From the NCBI GenBank assembly GCA_021827245.1, contig JAKAWN010000332.1, positions 1 through 7,665 on the forward strand: a DNA stretch of 7,665 nucleotides, read 5' to 3'. The DNA is from Acidobacteriota bacterium (GTDB lineage: Bacteria > Acidobacteriota > Terriglobia > UBA7540). The position numbers and the translations under genes are program-made. The notes below the pieces were generated by a model, which did not search any database, was not told where the DNA came from, and worked only from the letters and a program-made list of their open reading frames with translations. This document shows, piece by piece, positions 1 to 6,158 of this stretch (its first letter is position 1; every line of letters begins with the position of its first letter).

Positions 1-1
1 C

Positions 2-1270
2 CCACGGCTCGCGGACGACCTGAATGAAGAAGACCTTTTGTACGCCCTGCGGATGTACGTCGAATCCAACGGGGTCCAGATTCCAGCGGAACTTAACGGG
101 CTGGGATACAACAACCTTCTATACATGAGCTTGGTCCTTGCCAGTCTCGACCATCAAGCAGACCCGACGAGGCAGGGGTCGAACGCAAGCCTGTTTCCGA
201 TCCTGAGCATTGAGGAACCGGAAGCCCACCTCCATCCTGCTCTGCAGTTCAAGCTTCTCAGGTACATCGAGAAGCGAGTACGGGAAACCAAGCGCAACCG
301 TCAGGTCTTCGTCACAACCCATTCCACCCATATCACTAGCGCCTCGCCGTTGGATCAGCTTATAGTGTGCACACTTTCAGGCAATCCGAGAACGCCCAAA
401 GTCGCGTACCCAGGGAAGTGCTTCTCCAATGACAGGGAAGGGAAGGCTTCGAAAGCGTACGTCGAACGTTACCTGGACGCGACAAAATCCAATCTGTTGT
501 TTTCTAAAGGGATCATCCTAGTGGAGGGTATCGCCGAACAACTCCTTTTGCCTGTACTTGCAGAATACATAGATTGTTCCCTCGAAGAACACCACGTCGC
601 ACTTGTCCCGATCGGTGGCCTTACTTTCAGGCATTTCCTCCCACTCTTTGGGGCAGGACTGCCTGCTGACCAACTTCCAAACGCGCTTGAGCGGCCCGTC
701 GCGTGTCTCATTGATGCGGACCCGAGCAAGAAACGGAACGGGACAAGCGAGAAATTCCGGACCTGCTTTCCCTACGAGGTGAACCGAGACCCGGATTACA
801 CGTACAAGTCCCTGTCTGACACGATTGGTATTCTCCAAACCCTCAAGACGGGGCGAGATAACATTCTTATCGAGCATGGTGTGATGACGCTGGAATACGA
901 CCTGGCGCTCAACAACCATACGAGAGGCCTTATTGTAACTGATGCCTGTGTCCACGCGACGGCACTACGTGCGATTATCGCGACCCCAACGACGACGCCC
1001 GAGGAATTAACAGAAACCTTCGAGGAAGCGAGAACCGCCACTGACCACCTGTCCGCCCAAGAACGAGCGCCGCACGTCGTTGCCACATGCTACCTCGCAT
1101 GCATAGGCAAGGCGAAAGGCGAGCACGCGCTTGCGCTCGCAAAAGCGCTCAAAGATGCGAGAGGCACAGCAGCCATCGCTGGGTTTGCAGTCCCGACCGC
1201 CATAGCGAAGGTCATCCGTTGGGCAACGCAACAACCAGAACCTATAACACCGCCCCCTTCAGCCCCATGA
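2..1270 (+). CDS. gajA: Gabija GajA-like OLD-family ATPase/Toprim endonuclease (5' truncated)
   Basis: This reading frame is open to the left window edge, so only the last 422 residues are visible. The N-terminus with the Walker A motif lies outside; about 150 residues are expected to be missing compared with typical GajA proteins. Visible in order (numbering from the first complete codon): an ABC-type signature region (GLGYNNLLYMSL, about 28-40), a Walker B/D-loop (LSIEEPEAHLHP with E71/E72), a switch histidine (TTHST, H107), then a Toprim nuclease domain with ILVEG (E175, and E179 behind it), a PIGG turn, and the metal-binding IDAD (D238, D240). The C-terminal ~120 residues are Ala/Thr/Glu-rich and probably helical. 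In the known family, such class 2 OLD proteins sit beside a UvrD-like helicase and form Gabija, where GajA is a DNA-nicking enzyme held in check by nucleotides. All visible catalytic residues are intact. Any promoter lies upstream of the window. Confidence 0.9.
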   Translation, partial: PRLADDLNEEDLLYALRMYVESNGVQIPAELNGLGYNNLLYMSLVLASLDHQADPTRQGSNASLFPILSIEEPEAHLHPALQFKLLRYIEKRVRETKRNRQVFVTTHSTHITSASPLDQLIVCTLSGNPRTPKVAYPGKCFSNDREGKASKAYVERYLDATKSNLLFSKGIILVEGIAEQLLLPVLAEYIDCSLEEHHVALVPIGGLTFRHFLPLFGAGLPADQLPNALERPVACLIDADPSKKRNGTSEKFRTCFPYEVNRDPDYTYKSLSDTIGILQTLKTGRDNILIEHGVMTLEYDLALNNHTRGLIVTDACVHATALRAIIATPTTTPEELTETFEEARTATDHLSAQERAPHVVATCYLACIGKAKGEHALALAKALKDARGTAAIAGFAVPTAIAKVIRWATQQPEPITPPPSAP

Positions 1271-3075
1271 CCACGATCAGTTCAGATTCGCTCTTACTTT
1301 ACACTGACCGACATGCTCGCGTTACTGCTGGGCCGGGTGCCGGCAAAACTTACTGGCTCGCAGAGCACACGAAGAACGTCATCAGGCGATCTAAGAAACT
1401 CCACTCTCACGCGAGGATCAGCATCATTTCGTACACCAACATCGCCGCCGACGAACTTAAGGAGAAACTGGGGAGCAGTGCCACGCGAGCAACCAGTGGT
1501 ACCATTCACAGCTTCCTTTACGCTAATATCATCAAACCATACCTCTATCTGATTAAGGACAGCAGCGGAAAGCCCATTGTGGAAACCACGCTCATGGAGG
1601 GTCACGACGAACACCACGTGAGTCATGGGAAGCTAGACGCCTGGCTTCGCAGCGTGAACTACCGGCAAATCCTCCGGGACCAGGACCAAGTTAATGTCCT
1701 CAAAGGCTGCCTCGCAACCATCTGCTGGAAGCAAAACGATAACCCTGACCAGTGGACGCTGGACGTTAACCCGCCCCAATGGCTTGCACGGCAACTCTGG
1801 CGCCCAGTCAAAGCCCTGCTCACGCAAGAGAACTTCATTGCTTACAAAACGCTCTACTGGGCGGACGGCATCATTGATCACGATGACGTCTTGTACTTTG
1901 CCACAAGAATCCTTCACGATTACCCGCTTATCGTTTCGTGCCTGAGTGCCCGCTATCCGTTTCTATTCATCGATGAATTCCAAGACACCGTCCCGGCACA
2001 GACCAACATCGTTCGGCTACTGGCTGCACAAGGAACGACCGTTGTTGTGATCGGGGACGCCGAACAGTCCATTTTCACATTTGCAGGCGCGCAACCGGCG
2101 CACTTCCGCGAATTTACACTTCCTGACATTGACCAATACACTATTCCAGACAACCGGCGGAGCACCGATCGAATCATCAACTTACTCAACCATGTCAGAA
2201 CCGACGGCCTCACCCAGCGCGGAATACGAGAAGAGGAAGGGGAACCCGTACAAATGATCGTGGGGACAACACCCGCAGCAGTGCAATATGCTAAGCAAGC
2301 GATACACCAAGAAGAGGCATTGCTGATCCTCGCGCGAACCGCAACGCTTGTCCAACACGCACAACTCCCGGGCGCGGGAACGCCCGCGAACCCCTGGGAT
2401 TCTATCGACGCTGCTGATGTTAACCGTAGGATCTTCCTGCATCAGCTCTTCGCTGGCGTCGTGCTCGCCCGCCAACACCGCTACGACACCGCGGTCAGAA
2501 CGATCCTGCGCGGCATCCGGCACACGGACGGCAGACTCAAAGAACCGCTTCAGTGCACAACGAGAACGACGGCTTTACAACGACGCGCCATCGCCATCAC
2601 CCTCCTGGAAGCTGTCATCCGACTTGGACCCGCACTCGATTCGATGACGTTACGTAGTGCCTACGACCACTGCCGACGTACACTTACCAACAGCTTCAAA
2701 GGCTTGAGCCTCAAACAGATCACTCGAGGTGCAATCCACGATGCGTCGGAACGATATACCTGCGATATCCTCTTGTGTGCAACAAAGCTCGCAAACAACG
2801 AAGAGGTCCGGGACGCCCGAACCATCCATCAAGCAAAGGCGACAGAACGTCCAAGCGTTCTCGTTTCCCTAGAAGGACGTGATGACGGCGAAACCCAAAT
2901 TCGAATCAACCACATTCTCAATCCCACTGCGCCCAGTGACGAGGAACTCCGAATCACATACGTCGGAGCCAGTCGAGCTAGGAATCGGCTCTTCCTTGTG
3001 TCGCCGACGCTCACACAGGCACAGGAAGAACAAGCGCGGGCACTCGGAATAGCTGTGATCTGCCTCAATACTTAA
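1267..3075 (+). CDS. gajB: Gabija GajB-like UvrD/PcrA-type SF1A helicase
   Basis: A 602-residue SF1A helicase. The ATG overlaps the gajA stop as ATGA and there is no Shine-Dalgarno before it, so translation is probably coupled to gajA. A longer in-frame extension back to 1087 lies inside gajA and would add unrelated Arg-rich sequence, so I reject it. Motifs: Walker A AGPGAGKT (21-28), Ia SYTNIAADEL (55-64), Ib SGTIHSF (77-83), II FIDEFQDT (D236, E237), III VIGDAEQSIF (about 261-270), IV PDNRRST (R297, R298), V TIHQAKATE (519-527) and VI YVGASRAR (565-572). The protein starts only about 20 residues before Walker A, so a classical Q-motif is not obvious. In Gabija, the GajB partner uses ATP and DNA ends and activates GajA. 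The length exceeds the roughly 490-500 residues I recall for characterised GajB; extra sequence lies between motifs IV and V. Motif V departs from the usual HxxKGLE, with Ala-Thr replacing Gly-Leu. Confidence 0.88.
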   Translation: MTTISSDSLLLYTDRHARVTAGPGAGKTYWLAEHTKNVIRRSKKLHSHARISIISYTNIAADELKEKLGSSATRATSGTIHSFLYANIIKPYLYLIKDSSGKPIVETTLMEGHDEHHVSHGKLDAWLRSVNYRQILRDQDQVNVLKGCLATICWKQNDNPDQWTLDVNPPQWLARQLWRPVKALLTQENFIAYKTLYWADGIIDHDDVLYFATRILHDYPLIVSCLSARYPFLFIDEFQDTVPAQTNIVRLLAAQGTTVVVIGDAEQSIFTFAGAQPAHFREFTLPDIDQYTIPDNRRSTDRIINLLNHVRTDGLTQRGIREEEGEPVQMIVGTTPAAVQYAKQAIHQEEALLILARTATLVQHAQLPGAGTPANPWDSIDAADVNRRIFLHQLFAGVVLARQHRYDTAVRTILRGIRHTDGRLKEPLQCTTRTTALQRRAIAITLLEAVIRLGPALDSMTLRSAYDHCRRTLTNSFKGLSLKQITRGAIHDASERYTCDILLCATKLANNEEVRDARTIHQAKATERPSVLVSLEGRDDGETQIRINHILNPTAPSDEELRITYVGASRARNRLFLVSPTLTQAQEEQARALGIAVICLNT

Positions 3076-3229
3076 TCGGGCACGTAACTTGGCAAGAGCC
3101 CTGCCGCGGCGCCAACCAGTGGATAAAGGCGTATAGACCAAAGAAGCCTCTCAGGGCTTGAATGCGGTTTTGGGGCACTATAGCCTGCAGGACTCGGCCA
3201 CATGCCGATAAGTAATGCGCTGTTATGAA
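3076..3229. other. Intergenic segment after gajB; weak terminator-like hairpin
   Basis: Between the gajB stop and the stop of the convergent 60-residue ORF I see no gene. A small inverted repeat at 3144-3159 (AAGCC, six-base loop, GGCTT) could be a weak bidirectional terminator, but it has no clean T-run on either side; only a TTTT at 3168-3171 follows it. This segment is also the likely right-hand border of the Gabija locus, because the neighbouring minus-strand ORF appears to be cut short here. I found no flanking direct repeat or tRNA that would mark a defined attachment site. Confidence 0.3.
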
Positions 3230-3412
3230 CTAGGTTCTAGCGTTCACCCAAAGGGAGAAGGCTTCCCAAGCGATGTACTTTTCACGAGCCTCGTGCAAAA
3301 CCGGCCAAGGGATTCGCGCGGCTTCTCCTTCAGCATCGCGGCGTGCAATTGTGGAGACTTGCCGCTCGAGCCGGCTCGGACGCCAGGCTTGTTTGGTCTT
3401 TACTTTTGTCAT
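3230..3412 (-). CDS. Small conserved-looking protein, possibly a truncated N-terminal fragment
   Basis: A 60-residue ORF starting at the ATG complementary to 3410-3412. The start is chosen because a GGAG lies 9 nt upstream and because the residues upstream in the longer frame look non-coding. The body is basic and then aromatic/hydrophobic: after MTKVKTKQAW come R-rich residues, then EAARIPWPVLHEAREKYI and WEAFSLWVNA, ending abruptly in RT and a stop. From memory, Acidobacteria have longer proteins (about 150-200 residues) that share the IPWP(V/I)L-EA-EKYIAWEAF-LWVRA pattern and continue well past this point. If so, this copy is 3'-truncated shortly before gajB. No known domain or function is recognised. 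It lies downstream of, and on the same strand as, the SANT/HTH gene with a 90-bp gap, so it may be co-transcribed. Confidence 0.5.
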   Translation of the reverse strand: MTKVKTKQAWRPSRLERQVSTIARRDAEGEAARIPWPVLHEAREKYIAWEAFSLWVNART

Positions 3413-3456
3413 TGTGAACAGCTCCGTTAACGAGGGGGTTCGAAAGAATCGCTTTT

Positions 3457-3481
3457 GTGAAAGGCGACAAAAGTCGTTCAC
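3457..3481. repeat. Imperfect palindrome between the 60-residue ORF and the HTH gene
   Basis: GTGAA, a 3-nt bulge, CGAC, AAAA, GTCG, TTCAC: nine pairs flank a four-base loop. It lies in the 90-bp gap between the HTH gene stop (3503) and the start of the next minus-strand ORF (3412). It could be an intercistronic RNA hairpin that protects or attenuates the message, or a protein-binding site. There is no T-run following it on the minus strand sufficient for a standard terminator. Confidence 0.4.
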
Positions 3482-3502
3482 CCGCCAGAGGCCCCGTATT
3501 CA

Positions 3503-4246
3503 TTAGCATTGACTGCTTGGCGCTTGCATCGCGGATTCGACACGTTCCTTCAAGCCCTGCTCCGGCGGCTTCGCCGCTTCGGAGTGACGAGTTCCATTGT
3601 CCCGCAAACCAGCGTCGAGAAACCAAAGGCGGTACTCCTTATCAATCCGTGCGGCATCAACCGCGTCGCGGTGTTCTTCCAGGAAACGATTGAGGCCGCG
3701 ATCTTTGATACGCCCTTGGCAAGGCGTGAGCCAGCCGAGCCTGACCCACTCGCGCACTTTTTTTGGCGCCACGTGAAAAATCTGAGCGAGATCCCGCTGC
3801 GTGTACCCGTCCCGGACCCGTGCGCTTTCTTTGTTCCGCCAGAGCATTTGATACACTGCCTGCGGCGTCCGCCCCAGGTTTCGTGCCATCTCGACGACCG
3901 AAAACTCGCGGGCATGCTCAAGGATGTAATTCTTCTCCTCCGGAGCCCATGGGCGATGCCAATTGGTCAGCTTTAACTCCGCCGTCCGTTTTAGGATTTC
4001 CCCCTCACCCAGATTCGGGTCGAGCCGCCTGATACGCTCGATGGCCTTACGAAGTCTCGATGGTCCGCCCGCCGCACCAGCTTTGAGGATTTCGTCGAGA
4101 TCGAGCTTCCTCGTCCCTCTCCGCCGTGCCTGTCGCGCATCGCCAGGGGCTAGGTCTGGTTGCCGAGCCTGTTCAAGTAACTGCGGTGCGCTGCCCAATG
4201 GAAGCCCTCCGTCGAGACACACCTCCGCGAGTGCGTCGAGGGACAC
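3503..4246 (-). CDS. DNA-binding protein with SANT/Myb-like and MerR-like HTH segments
   Basis: A 247-residue protein. The start is a GTG (complement of 4244-4246). It is the only usable start before an in-frame stop at 4262-4264, but it lacks a clear ribosome binding site, so the true N-terminus is uncertain. Residues 1-60 are Arg/Ala/Leu-rich without a recognised fold. Residues 97-138 (from HRPWAPEEKNYIL through VVEMARNLGRTPQAVYQML) look like a SANT/Myb or GcrA-type helix-turn-helix. Residues 147-175 (GYTQRDLAQIFHVAPKKVREWVRLGWL) look like a MerR/excisionase-type HTH, followed by a conserved-looking tail containing RLNRFLEEHR-like and YRLWFLDAGLR segments (about 183-216). The last 35 residues look variable and include a palindromic DNA insert. 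It is presumably a sequence-specific DNA-binding regulator; the target is unknown. Similar proteins are common in Acidobacteria as far as I recall. Confidence 0.75.
   Translation of the reverse strand: MSLDALAEVCLDGGLPLGSAPQLLEQARQPDLAPGDARQARRRGTRKLDLDEILKAGAAGGPSRLRKAIERIRRLDPNLGEGEILKRTAELKLTNWHRPWAPEEKNYILEHAREFSVVEMARNLGRTPQAVYQMLWRNKESARVRDGYTQRDLAQIFHVAPKKVREWVRLGWLTPCQGRIKDRGLNRFLEEHRDAVDAARIDKEYRLWFLDAGLRDNGTRHSEAAKPPEQGLKERVESAMQAPSSQC
3560..3584. repeat. GC-rich palindrome inside the 3' end of the HTH gene
   Basis: CTCCG-GCGGC, TTC loop, GCCGC, TT bulge, CGGAG: ten base pairs with a two-base bulge. It falls in the variable C-terminal tail of the HTH protein and encodes the SEAAKPPE stretch. 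It resembles the short REP/RPE-type palindromes that can sit inside coding ends, but copy number in the genome cannot be seen here. Confidence 0.4.
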
Positions 4247-4556
4247 ACTGAGCGGGGAATCTCATTGACCAGATTTGGGACCGAGGCAGTGCAGGAGAGA
4301 GAGTGAGGTCAGCGCGAATTAATAGCGCCGATGAATGAGTGCCGTCGTAGCCCTGCGGCTGCCCTGAGTATCGGCTCGGTCCCTGAGCCCTGAATCAGGG
4401 CTCTACTGTATTAGTACCTTTACCCCCCTCAAACGTTAAATTGGCGCGGCAGAAATTTTTGCGTTGAAAGTGGGATTCTGGACGTGGTTTCCGGATTTGT
4501 AATAGCATCTGATTGATAGCAGGAGGGATGGTCGTGCGACGGAAAGTTCGCCAGTC
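4247..4556. promoter_or_regulatory. Divergent regulatory region between the HTH gene and the ECF operon
   Basis: A 310-bp gap between two divergently transcribed genes, so it should hold promoters for both. No convincing sigma-70 -35/-10 pair was found in either direction. TTGAAA at 4464-4469 has no matching -10 at the right distance, and I could not recognise an ECF-type promoter (such as a GGAAC -35) by eye. It contains CCCTG-type repeats (4351-4355, 4362-4367, 4381-4386, 4388-4393), a 19-bp palindrome and, at its right end, a strong Shine-Dalgarno for a short leader ORF. Confidence 0.5.
4385..4403. repeat. Nine-bp-arm palindrome GAGCCCTGA-A-TCAGGGCTC
   Basis: Perfect nine-base arms around a single central A. 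It could be an operator for a dimeric regulator, for example the divergent HTH protein, or a factor-independent hairpin. No T-run of terminator quality follows on the plus strand (ctactgtattag). Two further CCCTGA copies lie just upstream at 4362-4367 and 4381-4386, which favours a binding-site cluster or a repetitive intergenic element over a terminator. Confidence 0.5.
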
Positions 4557-4560
4557 ATGA
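4521..4560 (+). promoter_or_regulatory. Strong Shine-Dalgarno and short leader ORF coupled to the sigma factor
   Basis: AGGAGG at 4521-4526 is 30 nt from the sigma factor ATG, too far to serve it directly. It is 7 nt ahead of a GTG (4534-4536) that opens an 8-codon frame (VRRKVRQS) ending in TGA at 4558-4560. That stop overlaps the sigma ATG (4557-4559) as ATGA. An ATG at 4528 would add two codons but is too close to the Shine-Dalgarno. This looks like translational coupling through a leader peptide. The alternative is that the sigma gene uses the weaker GGAAAG at 4541-4546. Confidence 0.4.
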
Positions 4561-5216
4561 CGGAACCACGGGATGTTCGGGACGACGACACGCTGCTCGA
4601 CGCAATACTCGCGGGCGACGAGTCTGCCTTTTCAGAGTTGGTGACTCGTTACGAACTCGGGATGCTTAAAACGGCGCGAGCCTGCCTTGGAGACCCGACC
4701 GTGGCGGAAGAGGTGGTTCAGGAAACCTGGCTGGCCATCGTCAGGACGATCAGGAAATTCAAACGTCGCTCTTCCGTCAAAACCTGGCTGTTCGGCATCC
4801 TGCTCAACCAGGCCAGGAAGCAGGCGGCGCGGCGGCCTAAAGAATTACCGGATAAAAGCCAAGGCCGGGAAGATGACGACGAGTCTTCGGATTGGTTTGA
4901 CGATGCAGGGGAGTGGCGATCTAAACCAGTGGTCTGGACTTCGAATCCCGAATCGGAACTCCTGTCCAGAGAAGCCGTCGATAATATTTACGATGCCATC
5001 GCCTCATTGCCGGAAAAACAGCGAGCCGCATTCGTCCTCACCGCAATCGAAGGCTGGACGCCAGAAGAAGTTTGTGACCTAATGAAGATCAGCAGCACCA
5101 ATCGGCGTGTGCTGCTGCACCTCGCGAAATCCAGATTGCAGCATATGCTTGACGAGTATTTCGGCAAACGCCGAAAGTCGCCGGCAGCTTCGGGAAGCGA
5201 GGAACCAACGTCATGA
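4557..5216 (+). CDS. ECF-type RNA polymerase sigma factor (sigma-70 family)
   Basis: A 219-residue group 4 sigma factor that directs RNA polymerase to a small regulon in response to a cell-envelope or stress signal. The sigma-2 region spans about residues 21-90, containing DESAFSELVTRYE, then EEVVQETWLAIVR for the -10-contacting helix and SVKTWLFGILLNQARK. An acidic linker (about 95-125, REDDDESSDWFDD) follows. The sigma-4 region is at about 139-203 (YDAIASLPEKQRAAFVL, then a helix-turn-helix around WTPEEVCDLMKISSTNRRVLLHLAKSRL). Length is slightly above the usual ~180-200 because of the acidic linker and a polar tail. The ATG is the only plausible start; the upstream frame has a stop at 4503-4505. 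It overlaps the next gene by ATGA, which encodes its likely anti-sigma factor. Confidence 0.92.
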   Translation: MTEPRDVRDDDTLLDAILAGDESAFSELVTRYELGMLKTARACLGDPTVAEEVVQETWLAIVRTIRKFKRRSSVKTWLFGILLNQARKQAARRPKELPDKSQGREDDDESSDWFDDAGEWRSKPVVWTSNPESELLSREAVDNIYDAIASLPEKQRAAFVLTAIEGWTPEEVCDLMKISSTNRRVLLHLAKSRLQHMLDEYFGKRRKSPAASGSEEPTS

Positions 5217-5893
5217 CGTGCAAAGAGGCTGTCAGTCGAATTACGGACTATTACGAAGGCGTTCTTTCGCCATCCGAAGCCCAGGAGATCCAAGCCCACC
5301 TCGCAACCTGCGACAATTGCCATGCCTTCTTCGAGAATTCGCGGCAACTGACGGCCACCCTGGGCAAACTGCCCGATCCCGCTCCACTGTCCGCGAAAGC
5401 CAAACAGGAACTGCTGATAGCATTTCGTGAGCAGCATGCCCGGAAGCCAAGATTCACGCTCACGCAACCGTGGGCGATTGCAGCAGCTGCCGTGACCGTG
5501 GTGATTCTCGTGGCGATAATTTGGATCGTCAGGATTCACACAAAAGGGCCGCTGCCGCCCCAGACCTACGAGGCGTACGCAGTCAATTTCAGCAATCAGC
5601 TCTTGCTGCGTGGAGAATCGAGCGCTCCGCCGGTTCCGCCGGCGGTCATCCCGCGCGGGCGGTGGAATCTCGCCATCCACCTTGAATTTGGATATCAGCC
5701 CGGTCCGTATGATGTATCGGTGCAACAAAACGGGAAGGTGTTCGCCACCGCTTCGGGGACGGTGCGAATTGAAAACCACGAACCAATACTTCATGTGAAG
5801 ATGGACCTGAGCCACTTGCCGGCCGGGCAATGTGAGTTCTACGTGCGGCGTGCCGGAGAGGAATGGCGGAATTACAGGGTCATACTAAAGTGA
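5213..5893 (+). CDS. Membrane zf-HC2 anti-sigma factor with extracytoplasmic beta-rich domain
   Basis: A 226-residue single-pass membrane protein, translationally coupled to the sigma gene (ATGA). The cytoplasmic N-terminus has the zinc-finger anti-sigma motif: C3, H29-x3-C33-x2-C36 (HLATCDNC), the usual ZAS/zf-HC2 arrangement that clamps an ECF sigma factor. One transmembrane helix runs from about residue 87 to 106 (WAIAAAAVTVVILVAIIWIV). It leaves about 120 residues outside the membrane that look beta-rich (WNLAIHLEFGYQPGPYDVSV, then GTVRIENHEPILHVKMDLSHLPAGQCEFYVRR). The external part ends in a WRNY-VILK strand and is not a fold I can name with confidence; it may be the sensor. Release of the sigma factor by proteolysis or conformational change is inferred from family behaviour. 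Confidence 0.9.
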   Translation: MTCKEAVSRITDYYEGVLSPSEAQEIQAHLATCDNCHAFFENSRQLTATLGKLPDPAPLSAKAKQELLIAFREQHARKPRFTLTQPWAIAAAAVTVVILVAIIWIVRIHTKGPLPPQTYEAYAVNFSNQLLLRGESSAPPVPPAVIPRGRWNLAIHLEFGYQPGPYDVSVQQNGKVFATASGTVRIENHEPILHVKMDLSHLPAGQCEFYVRRAGEEWRNYRVILK

Positions 5894-5966
5894 CCATGCG
5901 GGGACTATTGCCGCAACGCGAGCGTGAGTCACGTGCTGTCTTGGTCGGGCGAAGGAAGTTTGAGCC

Positions 5967-6158
5967 ATGGCTGAATGGCCAGGGTACGATGGAAAGGGCG
6001 CTGTGACCTGCCCGATGTGCAATCGGACCGGAGCGAAATCCTACGCTGATTCCGGCTTCAGTTTGACGAATAACGATGCGGCACCTTCGCCACCCCGCTT
6101 TTGTAGGTCGAATAATCCGGTTGCTTCGACAAGTGCTGAAAGCTTTTTGAATCCATAA
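5967..6158 (+). CDS. Doubtful CxxC mini-ORF, possibly a truncated zinc-binding protein
   Basis: A 63-codon frame with a reasonable ribosome binding site (GAAGGA at about 5951-5956, 10 nt ahead). The first ~25 residues (MAEWPGYDGKGAVTCPMC followed by NRTGAK) look like a genuine CPxCxxTG zinc-knuckle start. From 6041 onward it overlaps, antisense, the coding end of the NYN protein, and its sequence there (rich in S, N, P) is not protein-like. Either the frame is spurious or it is the start of a gene whose remainder was lost when the NYN locus was joined here. Only one CxxC is present, so it would not make a complete zinc site alone. Confidence 0.25.
   Translation: MAEWPGYDGKGAVTCPMCNRTGAKSYADSGFSLTNNDAAPSPPRFCRSNNPVASTSAESFLNP

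Noticed and set aside
518..955. A 145-residue minus-strand frame inside gajA
   Set aside because: It is antisense to the Toprim domain and has no recognisable features.
1087..1266. A 60-codon N-terminal extension of gajB
   Set aside because: It lies wholly inside the gajA coding end, has no helicase homology, and the ATGA overlap at 1267 gives a natural start just before Walker A.
2..3075. Alternative assignment of the OLD protein to PARIS or a retron/other AAA15 system
   Set aside because: The partner gene is a full UvrD-like helicase and the OLD protein has its own Toprim domain, which fits Gabija better than PARIS (AAA15 ATPase plus separate Toprim protein).
3330..3626. A 98-residue minus-strand frame across the HTH gene end and intercistronic gap
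   Set aside because: It overlaps both the HTH gene tail and the 60-residue ORF in another frame and has no protein-like conservation pattern.
4988..5830. A 280-residue minus-strand frame opposite the sigma/anti-sigma genes
   Set aside because: Its sequence shows no domain and it is antisense to two genes with clear family motifs; it is a shadow frame.
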